From Streptomyces griseochromogenes (GTDB lineage Bacteria > Actinomycetota > Actinomycetes > Streptomycetales > Streptomycetaceae): a DNA stretch of 64,000 bases. This document shows, piece by piece, positions 34,925 to 43,606 of the stretch (positions within the stretch are counted from its first letter, which is position 1; each line of letters begins with the position of its first letter). The translations under genes and the position numbers were made by a program. Location of the stretch: contig NZ_CP016279.1 in the NCBI RefSeq assembly GCF_001542625.1, positions 434,001 through 498,000 on the forward strand, written 5' to 3'. The notes beneath the pieces are model-generated. The model did not search any database and had not been told where the DNA came from. It worked only from the letters and a program-made list of their open reading frames with translations.

Positions 34925-34970
34925 TGGTGATGTCCCGTAGAGGTTCTGTCACCTGCTCAAGACATCACCA
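34925..34970. repeat. 10-bp inverted repeat
   Basis: TGGTGATGTC (34925-34934) and GACATCACCA (34961-34970), 26 nt apart, in the gap between the GlsB-type gene and the ArsR gene. Could be a paired operator or a hairpin. Confidence 0.5.
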
Positions 34971-35009
34971 CGCGGACCGACGCGTCGATCCGTCGGCGCA
35001 CGGCCGGCG

Positions 35010-35026
35010 GGTAAGGGGCCCTTACC
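35010..35026. promoter_or_regulatory. candidate ArsR operator
   Basis: GGTAAGGG G CCCTTACC: 8-bp arms around one base, 53 bp upstream of the ArsR-family start. Position and symmetry fit an autoregulatory operator of the arsR-mgtA unit. Confidence 0.45.
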
Positions 35027-35078
35027 ATGGGCGAGCGCGTGTGCGTCGGCTGTGAACGGGGCGGGACGGGAGAGGGCT

Positions 35079-35441
35079 GTGAAGGAGATCGCCGGTGGCT
35101 TCGAGGACCCGTCGGCCGAGGTGCTGGCGGCGGCCGCCGCCGCGTTCGGACTGCTCGCCTCCTCCTCCCGGCTGCACCTGATGTGGGCCCTGTCGCAGGG
35201 CGAGTGCGATGTCACGCACCTCGCCGACCGGGTGGGCGGCGCGCTGCCCGCGGTCAGCCAGCACCTGGCCAAGCTGAAGCTCGCCGGGCTCGTACGCTCC
35301 CGGCGGGAGGGCCGGCGGCAGGTCTACTACATCGACGATCCCGATGTGGTGACGCTGGTGCGGGTGATGCTGGTCCAGCTGACCGCGCGTGCGCAGCAGA
35401 CCCCCGCCGAGGTGCACCGGCTGCGCCGGATCGGTGGCTGA
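35079..35441 (+). CDS. ArsR/SmtB-family winged-helix regulator
   Basis: 120 residues from GTG 35079 (GGGAGAGG upstream); GTG 35052 would add nine. The HTH reads DVTHLADRVGGALPAVSQHLAKLKLAGLV with the beta-wing SRREGRRQVYYID. The classical ELCVCD metal site is absent; Cys and His in GECDVTHLAD and a C-terminal EVH are the only obvious ligands, so the signal is unclear. It overlaps the MgtA-type gene by 8 nt and very likely controls it. Confidence 0.88.
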   Translation: MKEIAGGFEDPSAEVLAAAAAAFGLLASSSRLHLMWALSQGECDVTHLADRVGGALPAVSQHLAKLKLAGLVRSRREGRRQVYYIDDPDVVTLVRVMLVQLTARAQQTPAEVHRLRRIGG

Positions 35442-38214
35442 GACCACCGCGGCCTCGGGACGGAACGCGCGAGCGCCGGCTCCCGGCGACGCGGCGGGTC
35501 CCGGCGACGGCCGGGCCGCCGCCGAGGGGTCCAGGCCCACACCGACCGCGCCGACCGTGCTCGAAGTCCTGCGCGAACTGGACACCGGTCCCCGCGGCCT
35601 GACGGAGGGCCAGGCCGAGGAACGGCTGGCCCGGTTCGGCGAGAACGGCCTCCCGGACCGGCGCGAGGCATCCTGGCCACGGCTGTTCCTGCGCAGCCTG
35701 CGCGACCCCTTCACCGCGGTCCTGCTCTGCCTAGGGCTGGTGTCGGCGGCCGTCTTCGCCTGGGGGACCGCCGCGGTGATCCTCCTCCTGGTCGCGGTGA
35801 GCTGTGTGCTGCGGGCGACCGGGGAGCACCGCGCCGACCGGTCCACGGCCGCGCTGCGGGAACTGGTCGCCACCACCGCCACGGTGCTGCGCCGCGCCGA
35901 CGAGGACGCCGCGCCGGTACCGCGGGAACTCCCGGTGGGCGAACTGGTCCCGGGGGACGTGGTCCGGCTCGGCCCCGGCGACCTGGTGCCGGCGGACGTA
36001 CGACTGCTGCGGGCGAGCGGCCTGACCGTGCATCAGTCCGCGCTGACGGGGGAGTCGGCTCCCGTCGCGAAGACCGTCGACGCCCTGCCTTCGGCCGCCG
36101 ACGCCGTACCTCCCGTCGCCGGTGCCGCCGCGTTCGAGCACCCGCAGTGCTGCTTCCAGGGCAGCAGCGTCGCCTGTGGCAGCGCCACCGCCGTGGTCAC
36201 CGCGACCGGCGCGCGGACCCGGTTCGCCGCGGCCCACGGCCGCGGCGAAGAGCGGCAGGACCCGAGCGCCTTCGACCGCTCCGTGCACGGCGTCTCCTGG
36301 ATCCTGATCCGGTTCATGCTGCTGACCCCGCCGCTGGTCCTCATGGCGGGCGCGGCGCTGCGCGGACGCGGCCTGGAGACGCTCCCGTTCGCCGTCGCCG
36401 TTGCCGTCGGGCTGACGCCCGAGATGCTGCCGGTGCTCGTCACCACCTGTCTGGCCCGCGGGGCGGCCCTGCTGGCCCGCACCCACGGAGTGATCGTCAA
36501 ACGGCTGCCCGCGCTGCACGACATCGGCGCCGTCGACGTGCTGTGCCTGGACAAGACCGGCACCCTCACCCAGGACCGGCCGGTCGTGGACCGCGCCCTC
36601 GGCCCCGACGGCGAGGACGACCCCGAGATCCTGCACTGGGCCGCCGTCAACGCGTGGTGGACCCTGCAACTCGCCGACCTGCCGGCCCCCGACGCCCTCG
36701 ACGAGGCGATCCTGGACGCCGCCGACGAGCGGGAGCCGGCGGCCTACGACGGCGCCGCGGCCGTTCCCTTCGACCCGCTGCGCCGCCTCGCCACCGCCGT
36801 GGTCCGCACCCCCGGGCGCCTCGGCACGCACACGCTGGTCGCCAAGGGAGACGTACAGGCCGTACTGGAGCGCTGCGCGCTCACGGACGACGAGCGGGCA
36901 CGTCTGCGGGCGCTCGCCACCGGCCTGACCGACGACGGACTGCGCGTCCTCGCGATCGCCACCGCCGAACGCCCGGCGCGGCAGCGCGCCTACACCCCGG
37001 CCGACGAACGCGGCCTCGACTTCCGCGGTCTGATCACCCTGAGGGACGCGCTCGCGCCGACCGCCGCCGACGCGCTGCACGTCCTGGCCGGCCAGGACGT
37101 CGCCGTCAAGGTCCTCACCGGCGACCACCCGGGCACCGCCGTCCGCGCCTGCCGCGACCTCGGCATCCCCGTGCCGGGCGACGGCGTCGTCGACGCCGAC
37201 GTCATCGACACCCTCACCGACGCCGAACTGTCCGAACTGGCCGTCGGTACGGCCGTCTTCGCCCGCTGCACCCCCGACCACAAGGCCCGGATCACCCGGG
37301 CCCTGCGCGGCGCCGGGCTGACGGTGGGCTTCCTCGGCGACGGCGTCAACGACCTGCCCGCCCTGCGCGCCGCCGACGTCGGCATCGCCCCGCGCGACGC
37401 CGCCGACGTGGCCCGGGAGGGTGCCGACGTGGTGCTCGCCGAGAAGGACCTCATCGCGATCACGCACGCCATCGCCGCCGGCCGGCACGCGGGCGGCAAC
37501 ATCGCCACGTACCTGCGCATCACGCTCTCCTCCAACCTCGGCAACGTCATCGCGATGCTCGCCGCGGGCCTGCTGCTGCCCTTCCTGCCGATGCTCCCGG
37601 CACAGGTCCTCGCCCAGAACCTGTGCTTCGACGCGGCCCAGCTCGCCTTCGCCCACGACCGGCCCCACCCTTTCGTGCTGCGCCGGCCCACGCTGCTGCG
37701 CCCGCGCGGCCTGCTGCGTTTCATCACCGGGTTCGGCGTGCTCAACGCCGTCGCCGACCTGGCCACCTTCGGCGTCCTCGCGCTCGCCCTGCACGGGCCC
37801 GGGACCGGGGACGACGAGGCGGTGTTCCACTCCGGCTGGTTCACCGAGAACCTGCTCACCCAGGCACTGGTGATGGTCCTGCTGCGGGTGGGTCACGTCC
37901 CCCGCTCCCGGCTTCGTCCGAGCGAGGGAACCCCCGTCGCGGCGGGCCGCGGGCCCGGCCCGGTCACCCGGGCGGCGATCGGCCTGGCCGTGATCGGCCT
38001 GACCCTCCCGCCGTCGCCGCTCGGCCCGGCACTCGGCCTGACCGCCCTCCCCGTCGTGTACTACGTCCTGCTCACCGCCGTCCTCGCCCTGTACGCCGCG
38101 GGTCTCCTCGCGGCAGGGAAGGCGTACGAACGACGCCGGGAGGCACGGGACACGGAGCGTGCGGGGGAACAGGGCGCGCCGGACACGCGCGGCACCGCCT
38201 CACACGGCTCTTAG
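35434..38214 (+). CDS. mgtA: MgtA-type P-type ATPase (Mg2+ import, P3B)
   Basis: 926 residues from GTG 35434, overlapping the ArsR gene. A cation-ATPase N-domain (VLEVLRELDTGPRGLTEGQA), TGES, DKTGT, FLGDGVNDLPALRAADVGI and about ten helices. MgtA-like marks: FDRSVHGVSWILIRFM, GLTPEMLPVLVTTCLARGA and LAQNLCFDAAQLAF. P3B ATPases import Mg2+ (sometimes Ni2+). Control by an ArsR-family protein rather than by an Mg2+ leader is unusual. A 6-bp hairpin (38204-38218) follows. Confidence 0.87.
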   Translation: MAETTAASGRNARAPAPGDAAGPGDGRAAAEGSRPTPTAPTVLEVLRELDTGPRGLTEGQAEERLARFGENGLPDRREASWPRLFLRSLRDPFTAVLLCLGLVSAAVFAWGTAAVILLLVAVSCVLRATGEHRADRSTAALRELVATTATVLRRADEDAAPVPRELPVGELVPGDVVRLGPGDLVPADVRLLRASGLTVHQSALTGESAPVAKTVDALPSAADAVPPVAGAAAFEHPQCCFQGSSVACGSATAVVTATGARTRFAAAHGRGEERQDPSAFDRSVHGVSWILIRFMLLTPPLVLMAGAALRGRGLETLPFAVAVAVGLTPEMLPVLVTTCLARGAALLARTHGVIVKRLPALHDIGAVDVLCLDKTGTLTQDRPVVDRALGPDGEDDPEILHWAAVNAWWTLQLADLPAPDALDEAILDAADEREPAAYDGAAAVPFDPLRRLATAVVRTPGRLGTHTLVAKGDVQAVLERCALTDDERARLRALATGLTDDGLRVLAIATAERPARQRAYTPADERGLDFRGLITLRDALAPTAADALHVLAGQDVAVKVLTGDHPGTAVRACRDLGIPVPGDGVVDADVIDTLTDAELSELAVGTAVFARCTPDHKARITRALRGAGLTVGFLGDGVNDLPALRAADVGIAPRDAADVAREGADVVLAEKDLIAITHAIAAGRHAGGNIATYLRITLSSNLGNVIAMLAAGLLLPFLPMLPAQVLAQNLCFDAAQLAFAHDRPHPFVLRRPTLLRPRGLLRFITGFGVLNAVADLATFGVLALALHGPGTGDDEAVFHSGWFTENLLTQALVMVLLRVGHVPRSRLRPSEGTPVAAGRGPGPVTRAAIGLAVIGLTLPPSPLGPALGLTALPVVYYVLLTAVLALYAAGLLAAGKAYERRREARDTERAGEQGAPDTRGTASHGS

Positions 38215-38218
38215 CCGT
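38204..38218 (+). terminator. short hairpin at the end of mgtA
   Basis: ACGGCT CTT AGCCGT spans the stop codon. Only 6 bp and no T tract, so weak. Confidence 0.35.
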
Positions 38219-38268
38219 CCTGCTGTACAAGAGGGCTGGCCGAGTGCGGTGTGCAGAGAGGACGAGAG

Positions 38269-38949
38269 ATGTCCGATTCCGGGGCCCGCAGGCGTTGGCG
38301 CTGGCTCTCCGTGCTGGTCTTCGCCGTCGCGCTGTACGTCATCGTGCGCGCGGCCGACACCCCGCAGGGCGACAAGCCGCCCCCGGCCAAGGCCTCCGCC
38401 TCCCCGCGAACCCCGTCCCCCGGCTCCGCCGCGCCTTCCCCCTCACCGCCCGCCGACTCGTCGTACGACCCCGCCGACTACTCCTCCCAGGTCCTCACCC
38501 GGGCCCGGCAGACCGGTGTCAGCGCCCAGCTCCTGATGGCGATCCTCTGCAACGAGGCCTACAAACCCCACAGCCCGGCCTTCGAGCGGGCCTGGCAGAA
38601 GTTCAAGCCGGACGCGGCCTTCGGCATCGCCGACATGCACCGCGCCACCTTCGACGAGGTCAAGCAGGGCCGGGACTTCGCCGGCCGCAGCTGGGAGGAA
38701 CTGCCCGACGACCGGGATCTCGCCGTCGAGGCCGAAGCCTGGTACCTGCACGACCTGGCGGCCCGGCTGCCGGCCCACTGGTCCGCCTCGTACCCGAAGA
38801 GCGACCTGCTGGCCCTCGGCTACAACACCGGCGCGGGCGACATGCTGGCCTTCGCCGGCGGAGCGACCCCCGGCAGCCAGGCCAGGTCGTACCTGGAGCG
38901 ACTGCATGCGAACTGGGACAAGGCGGGCAGGGCCGTCGGTGTGGGCTGA
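38269..38949 (+). CDS. membrane-anchored lysozyme-like/transglycosylase-like protein
   Basis: 226 residues from ATG 38269 (GAGAGGACGAG upstream). Basic N-terminus, one helix (WLSVLVFAVALYVIVRA), a Pro/Ser/Ala-rich linker (about residues 38-65), then a lysozyme-fold domain: VSAQLLMAILCNEAYKP with the likely catalytic Glu, FGIADMHRATF and ALGYNTGAGDML. This matches SLT-like domains that cut peptidoglycan glycan strands. Substrate and activity are inferred. The LCP gene follows in the same direction after 265 bp. Confidence 0.8.
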   Translation: MSDSGARRRWRWLSVLVFAVALYVIVRAADTPQGDKPPPAKASASPRTPSPGSAAPSPSPPADSSYDPADYSSQVLTRARQTGVSAQLLMAILCNEAYKPHSPAFERAWQKFKPDAAFGIADMHRATFDEVKQGRDFAGRSWEELPDDRDLAVEAEAWYLHDLAARLPAHWSASYPKSDLLALGYNTGAGDMLAFAGGATPGSQARSYLERLHANWDKAGRAVGVG

Positions 38950-39090
38950 CGCGGCCGAGAAGCGGGCCGGGCCGGCCCGGGCTCGGTGGCCCGGTCTCCC
39001 ACCGCTCCTGCCTTCGGCCTCGGTTCCATGACATGGGTCACTTATGAATCGTGCGTGGATCCGTGCTGCTCGGGCCAGGGGTTTGTTAGA

Positions 39091-39098
39091 TTGCGCAA
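39091..39098. promoter_or_regulatory. TTGCGCAA site 3
   Basis: Perfect palindrome overlapping TTAGATTGCGCAACTACGCA, 117 bp before the LCP start. It adjoins a TAGATT that could be a -10. Confidence 0.45.
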
Positions 39099-39214
39099 CT
39101 ACGCAACCCGGGCGGAGCCCTGCTCCGCCGACTGTCCGCACACTGCCGTGCACGCCCGGCCGTATCCGTCGGCCAGGCCTGCCGAGCCCGACCGTTCTTG
39201 CAGGGGAGTGGGAG

Positions 39215-40930
39215 ATGAGCGACCCGTGGGACGGCCCGGTCGGCCAGGCCACGCGCGGCCGCACCGCCCGGGTGCCCGGACAGCGTACGGCGGGAGCCGA
39301 TGAAGGCCGCCCCCCGGGCGGCCGCGCGGCCGCCCGGGCCGCCGCCCGCTCGCGCGGCGGCACACGGACGAGGCGGCGCGCCCGGCAGGCTGGACGCGGC
39401 AAACGGGCGCTGAAGATCATCGGGGTCTGTCTGTCCGTCCTCGTCGTGCTCACGGCCGGTGCCGGCTGGTGGTTCTACCAGCACCTGAACGGCAACATCC
39501 AGAGCTTCTCGCTGGACGGCAAGGGCGGCACGGAGAAGGCCGACGCGTTCGGCCGTACCCCGATCAACATCCTGGTGATGGGCTCGGACGGCCGTACCAG
39601 CAAGGCGGACTGCAAACTCGGCGGCGGCTGCTCGCAGACCGGGGTGCAGACCGGCAGCAACGCGGACGTGGAGATGGTGGTGCACATATCCGCCGACCGC
39701 TCCAACGCCACGGTGATGAGCATTCCCCGTGACACCATGGCCCACGTTCCGGCCTGCAAGGACAGCACGAGCGGCCAGTCCACGCCCGGTTACTACGGAC
39801 AGATCAACAGCGCGCTCCAGTACGGCCCGGCCTGCCAGGTGGCCACCGTCCACCAGCTCACCGGCGTCCCCATCGACCACTTCGTCAAGCTGGACTTCTC
39901 CGGCGTGGTCAAGATGTCCGACGCGGTCGGCGGCGTCTCCGTGTGCGTCAGCGACAACGTGTACGACACCTACTCGCACCTGAAGCTGTCCAAGGGCACC
40001 CACACCCTCAAGGGCGTCGCGGCCCTGGAGTTCGTCCGCTCCCGGCACGGCTTCGGCGACGGCAGCGACCTCGGCCGTACCGTCTCCCAGCACATCTTCC
40101 TCAGCGCGATGATCCGCAAGTTCAAGAGCGCGGGCACGCTCACCGACCCCGGCGCGGTCTACGACCTCGCGGACGCCGCCACCAAGGCGCTGACCGTGGA
40201 CGACGGCCTGGGCACCGTGAAGAAGCTGATCTCGCTCGCGTCGGACGTGAACAAGGTCCCCACCAAGCGGATGACCTTCACGACGATGCAGACGGCTCCC
40301 GATCCGAACAACGCTGACCGCGTGGTGGTGGGCCCGGGGGCCAAGACCCTCTTCTCCACCATCGCCGACGACCAGTCGCTGACCACCGGCTCGGGGAAGA
40401 AGTCCGCGGCGGCCTCCGCGACGGCGAAGGCGACGGCCACCGCCTCGGCCGTACCCGCGTCCGAGATCGCCGTGACGGTCGAGAACGGCACGGCCATCAC
40501 CGGCCGGGCCTCCGCCGTCGCCACGGCACTCACCGACAAGGGCTTCAGCGCGGAGACGACCACGGCCAACGCCCCGAGCCCCGCGGGCACCACCACCCTC
40601 ACGTACGGCACCGGCCAGAAGGCTGAGGCTCAGACGGCCGCCAAGGCCCTGGGCCTGTCCGGCTCCCATCTCAAGCAGGGCACCGGCAAGGGCCTGACCC
40701 TGGTGATCGGCGACGACTGGCCCAGCGGCACCGGCTACCCGGGCGGCTCGTCCTCGCCCGCGCCCGCCGACACCAAGGCCGCGGTCGGTGGCGCCCACGC
40801 CCAGACCGCCGACCAGGCCAAGACCTGCGCCAAGGTCAGCCCCTACAAGACGGTCAGCGTCAACGGCGTCTCCATGACGCCGTCCCAGGCGTACACGGCG
40901 GCACGCGGCAAGCCCGATTCCGACGACTGA
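39215..40930 (+). CDS. LytR-CpsA-Psr family cell-wall glycopolymer ligase
   Basis: 571 residues from ATG 39215 (GGGAGTGGGAG upstream). A basic Gly/Arg/Ala-rich cytoplasmic tail of about 65 residues, one helix (IIGVCLSVLVVLTAGAGWWFY), then the LCP catalytic domain (NILVMGSDGRTSK, MSIPRDTMAHVP, LEFVRSRHGFGDGSDLGRT) and a C-terminal LytR_C domain (VENGTAITGRASAVATAL). LCP enzymes transfer teichoic-acid-like polymers or arabinogalactan from lipid carriers to peptidoglycan. A clear terminator follows. Confidence 0.94.
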   Translation: MSDPWDGPVGQATRGRTARVPGQRTAGADEGRPPGGRAAARAAARSRGGTRTRRRARQAGRGKRALKIIGVCLSVLVVLTAGAGWWFYQHLNGNIQSFSLDGKGGTEKADAFGRTPINILVMGSDGRTSKADCKLGGGCSQTGVQTGSNADVEMVVHISADRSNATVMSIPRDTMAHVPACKDSTSGQSTPGYYGQINSALQYGPACQVATVHQLTGVPIDHFVKLDFSGVVKMSDAVGGVSVCVSDNVYDTYSHLKLSKGTHTLKGVAALEFVRSRHGFGDGSDLGRTVSQHIFLSAMIRKFKSAGTLTDPGAVYDLADAATKALTVDDGLGTVKKLISLASDVNKVPTKRMTFTTMQTAPDPNNADRVVVGPGAKTLFSTIADDQSLTTGSGKKSAAASATAKATATASAVPASEIAVTVENGTAITGRASAVATALTDKGFSAETTTANAPSPAGTTTLTYGTGQKAEAQTAAKALGLSGSHLKQGTGKGLTLVIGDDWPSGTGYPGGSSSPAPADTKAAVGGAHAQTADQAKTCAKVSPYKTVSVNGVSMTPSQAYTAARGKPDSDD

Positions 40931-40942
40931 GGCGACGACCGG

Positions 40943-40967
40943 CGTCCGGCCCGCTCAGGGCCGGACG
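40943..40967 (+). terminator. terminator after the LCP gene
   Basis: CGTCCGGCCC (40943-40952), loop GCTCA, GGGCCGGACG (40958-40967): perfect 10-bp stem, 12 nt after the stop. Confidence 0.7.
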
Positions 40968-41025
40968 GTCATGCGACGCGGCCACCGCGGCGGTGCGGCA
41001 CGTCCGGGGGATCCGGCCGTACGGG

Positions 41026-41259
41026 TCAGGGGCTGGCGACGTCGAAGCCGTACCGCAGCGGCTCATCGGTCACGGTGTAGTCGCGGCGGTAGAGATACAC
41101 GCCTTCCGCGTGTACGCCCGCCGGCGAGCCCTCCACCTGGCAGGGGTACGTCACCTGGATCACCCGCGGCCGGCCGGACACCTTCATCCGCACCCCGTCC
41201 GCGGGCCCGCCGTCGAGCACCGCGGCCTCCCAGCCGCCCGTCACCTCGGTCGTCTCCAC
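41026..41259 (-). CDS. small hypothetical protein
   Basis: 77 residues, ATG 41259. Soluble, beta-rich looking, with AAVLDGGPADGVRMKVSGRP near the N-terminus, similar to small Streptomyces proteins of the DUF5988 kind (from memory). No catalytic motif. TTGCGCAA lies 17 bp upstream of the start on the same strand. Confidence 0.7.
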   Translation of the reverse strand: METTEVTGGWEAAVLDGGPADGVRMKVSGRPRVIQVTYPCQVEGSPAGVHAEGVYLYRRDYTVTDEPLRYGFDVASP

Positions 41260-41275
41260 GACAAAAGTTTATGTC

Positions 41276-41283
41276 TTGCGCAA
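41276..41283. promoter_or_regulatory. TTGCGCAA site 4
   Basis: Perfect palindrome 17 bp upstream of the small protein start at 41259. Confidence 0.45.
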
Positions 41284-41314
41284 GTCTCGGGTGTGTGAGC
41301 AGGGCCACGCGTGC

Positions 41315-41479
41315 CTACTCGTACATGGTCGCCGCCCTCAGCACATGTGCGAAGAAGCTCCAGTCCCGGTCTTCGAGAGGGGCGCGGGCCCCACAAGGAC
41401 GACGCCTGAGGCCGAACGCCCCTCGGTGACGCAGGCGCACGCGCAGATCCTTCAGCAGAAGTCGTAGCAGCTGCCGCAC
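41315..41479 (-). CDS. possible 54-residue basic protein downstream of tRNA-Pro
   Basis: GTG 41479 to TAG 41315. The frame reads VRQLLRLLLKDLRVRLRHRG, later CGARAPLEDRDWSFFAHVL. Arg/Leu-rich with no clear ribosome site; it starts just past the tRNA hairpin. Weak evidence, given because nothing else explains this stretch. Confidence 0.25.
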   Translation of the reverse strand: MRQLLRLLLKDLRVRLRHRGAFGLRRRPCGARAPLEDRDWSFFAHVLRAATMYE

Positions 41480-41485
41480 GAACGC

Positions 41486-41523
41486 CCAGAGGCCGGGCAG
41501 CGAATCCGCTGCCCGGCCTCTGG
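41486..41523 (-). terminator. terminator of tRNA-Pro
   Basis: CCAGAGGCCGGGCAGCG (41486-41502), loop AATC, CGCTGCCCGGCCTCTGG (41507-41523): perfect 17-bp stem beginning 7 nt after the tRNA 3' end on the minus strand. Confidence 0.8.
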
Positions 41524-41529
41524 CCTGTG

Positions 41530-41603
41530 TCGGGGTGGCGGGATTTGAACCCACGACCTCTTCGTCCCGAACGAAGCGCGCTGCCAAGCTGCGCTACACC
41601 CCG
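41530..41603 (-). tRNA. tRNA-Pro (anticodon CGG)
   Basis: 74 nt. The acceptor stem is CGGGGTG with CACCCCG and discriminator A; the anticodon arm is CTTCG TTCGGGA CGAAG with anticodon CGG; the T arm is GTGGG TTCAAAT CCCGC. CCA is not encoded. Reads codon CCG, very common in this genome. Confidence 0.97.
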
Positions 41604-41669
41604 ATGTCGCTGCTTGTCGCGGCGACGTCGTTTACTTTAGCCCACCGGTGGCCGGAGACGAAATCCGGT

Positions 41670-42428
41670 TTAGACGCGGCGGCGGACCGGGGTCGGACGG
41701 GTGTGGTCCAGGGCGATGAGGAGGAGCGCCAGGCCGTACATCGCGAGGCCCAGGAGGAGGGCGTTCGCCAGGGTGCTGCGGTAGCCGTGGGCGTCGGCAT
41801 CGAGGAAGGGGTAGAGGTAGCGGGCGGGGGCGGACCGGGGGAGGAGTGTGGCTCGGGTGAGATAGAAGGCCAGGTAGGTCAGGGGGTAGAGGAGCCAGGC
41901 CGTCGCCTGGCGCAGATGCAGGCGGGCGGCCGGGGTGAGGAGGAGCCAGTCCAGCAGGGTCGCCAGGGGGACCACCGTGTGGAGGAGCTGGAGGGCCGCC
42001 CACTGGGCGTGCCAGCGCGTGGGGGGCGCGGTCGCGTCCGTCATGAGGAACGGGGGCGTCGCGTGGGCCAGCAGCAGGTGGTAGACCAGCGCGGTGATCA
42101 CGGCGTAGAGGAGTGCGGCGCCTGTCACGGCCCCGGGTAGCGGGCGGCGGGCCCGCCAGGCTCTGGACGCCGACAGCAGCATCACCACGGCCAGCAGGAC
42201 GGTGCTCTGAACGCTGAAGTAGCTCAGGGTGCGGGCGGGGGTGCCCAGGAGGAGTTCCAGGGCGACGCCCGCGGCCGCCGCGAGGGCGGTCAGGAAACGG
42301 AACACCGCCGCCAGGGGGCGGCGGGAGGGGGCCATCACCGCCGAGGCCGGGACCGGGGCGGGCAGCAGGGCGGGCGGGCGCGGGATGGCGGGCAGGTCCG
42401 GGATGTCCCTGGGTATCGGGGCGGTCAT
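41670..42428 (-). CDS. Pr6Pr family membrane protein
   Basis: 252 residues from ATG 42428. A Pro-rich start of about 30 residues, then six helices. YFSVQST in helix 2-3 and YPFLDADAHGY near the end are the usual family marks. Function of the family is not established. An internal start (MAPSRRPL) would remove the Pro-rich part. Confidence 0.85.
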   Translation of the reverse strand: MTAPIPRDIPDLPAIPRPPALLPAPVPASAVMAPSRRPLAAVFRFLTALAAAAGVALELLLGTPARTLSYFSVQSTVLLAVVMLLSASRAWRARRPLPGAVTGAALLYAVITALVYHLLLAHATPPFLMTDATAPPTRWHAQWAALQLLHTVVPLATLLDWLLLTPAARLHLRQATAWLLYPLTYLAFYLTRATLLPRSAPARYLYPFLDADAHGYRSTLANALLLGLAMYGLALLLIALDHTRPTPVRRRV

Positions 42429-42586
42429 GCCCTCAAGCTATGCAAAGGGGACGAAAGGGGCTATGTGGGTTACTCCGGGTGGGGTGGTGTCGTTCGCTGC
42501 CGGGGACGTCGGCCTTCGGCCAACGGCTTCCGTCCGCCCGCTTCCCGTTCCCCTGTTCCCGTCCCGGCCCGCGCCTCCCCGTCGGC

Positions 42587-43513
42587 CTACTCCTGCCCCA
42601 CCAGCGTCAGCAGTGTCGCCTCCGGAGGGCAGGCGAAGCGGACGGGGGTGTACCGGTTGGTGCCGCAGCCCGCCGAGACGTGGAGGTAGGACGTGCGGCC
42701 CTCCGCCGTGTGTGTGGACAGGCCCTTCACGCGGTCCGTGTCCAGGTCGCAGTTGGTGACCAGGGCGCCGTAGAAGGGGATGCACAGCTGGCCGCCGTGG
42801 GTGTGGCCGGCCAGGACCAGGGGGTAGTCGTCCGCCGTGAAGGAGTCCAGGACGCGCAGGTAGGGGGCGTGGACCACGCCCATCGAGAAGTCGTACGTGC
42901 CGGTGGGGCCGCCGGCCACCCGGGCGTAGCGGTCGCGCTTGATGTGGGGGTCGTCCAGGCCGGTCAGTTCGATCGACACGCCCTCGACCTTCAGCACGCC
43001 CCGCGTGTTCGTCAGGTTCAGCCAGCCCGCCGCGTCGAAGCCGTCGCGCAGGTCCTCCCAGGGGTTGTGGACCACGCCGACGGCCGGCGGGTTGCCGTTC
43101 AGGCCGTGGCGGCCGCTGGTCTTCTCCAGCAAGTAGCGGGCGGGGTTGCGGAGTTTGGGGCCGTAGTAGTCGTTGGAGCCGAAGACGTAGGCGCCCGGGA
43201 ACTCCATCAGCGGGCCGAGGGCGTCGAGGACCTCGGGGACGCCCTCGGAGTCCGAGAGGTTGTCGCCGGTGTTGATCACGAAGTCGGGGCGCAGGCCCGC
43301 CAGCGACTGCAGCCAGCGCCGCTTCTTGCGCTGTCCGCCGACCATGTGGATGTCGGAGACCTGGAGCACGCGCAGCGGGCGCATGCCCGGCGGGAGGACC
43401 GGGACCGTCACTCGTCGGAGGCGGAAGGAGCGGGCCTCGAAGCCCGCCGCGTACGCCAGTCCGGCGGCGCCTGCCGCCATGATTCCCAGGGGTACTCCGT
43501 ATCGCGCGCGCAT
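42587..43513 (-). CDS. membrane-anchored metallophosphoesterase
   Basis: 308 residues. A short N-terminal helix (GIMAAGAAGLAYAAGF), then a calcineurin-like domain: VSDIHMVGG, NTGDN, FGSNDYYG (the usual GNHD is GSND), and VLAGHTHGGQL. YkuE-like enzymes of this kind act on phosphoester bonds, possibly of lipid intermediates. Divergent from the yqeY gene, as in other Streptomyces. Confidence 0.92.
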   Translation of the reverse strand: MRARYGVPLGIMAAGAAGLAYAAGFEARSFRLRRVTVPVLPPGMRPLRVLQVSDIHMVGGQRKKRRWLQSLAGLRPDFVINTGDNLSDSEGVPEVLDALGPLMEFPGAYVFGSNDYYGPKLRNPARYLLEKTSGRHGLNGNPPAVGVVHNPWEDLRDGFDAAGWLNLTNTRGVLKVEGVSIELTGLDDPHIKRDRYARVAGGPTGTYDFSMGVVHAPYLRVLDSFTADDYPLVLAGHTHGGQLCIPFYGALVTNCDLDTDRVKGLSTHTAEGRTSYLHVSAGCGTNRYTPVRFACPPEATLLTLVGQE

Positions 43514-43606
43514 ACGACCATCGTGTCAGACCCCGCTGACCACCCGAGACCGGCGGCCGGTAAATCGGCGGGCGCCCGCGCCGTCGTACCTGCGACAATC
43601 GACGCC

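Noticed and set aside
38215..39214. c-di-AMP (ydaO-type) riboswitch before the lysozyme-like or LCP gene, or before kdp/kimA
   Set aside because: Leaders are too short or lack the paired GG/AGCC elements expected of this RNA; the regulatory signal seen is DNA-type repeats instead.
41530..41603. tRNA-Pro as an integration site of an element
   Set aside because: No integrase, no second copy of the tRNA 3' end and no change of composition were seen on either side.
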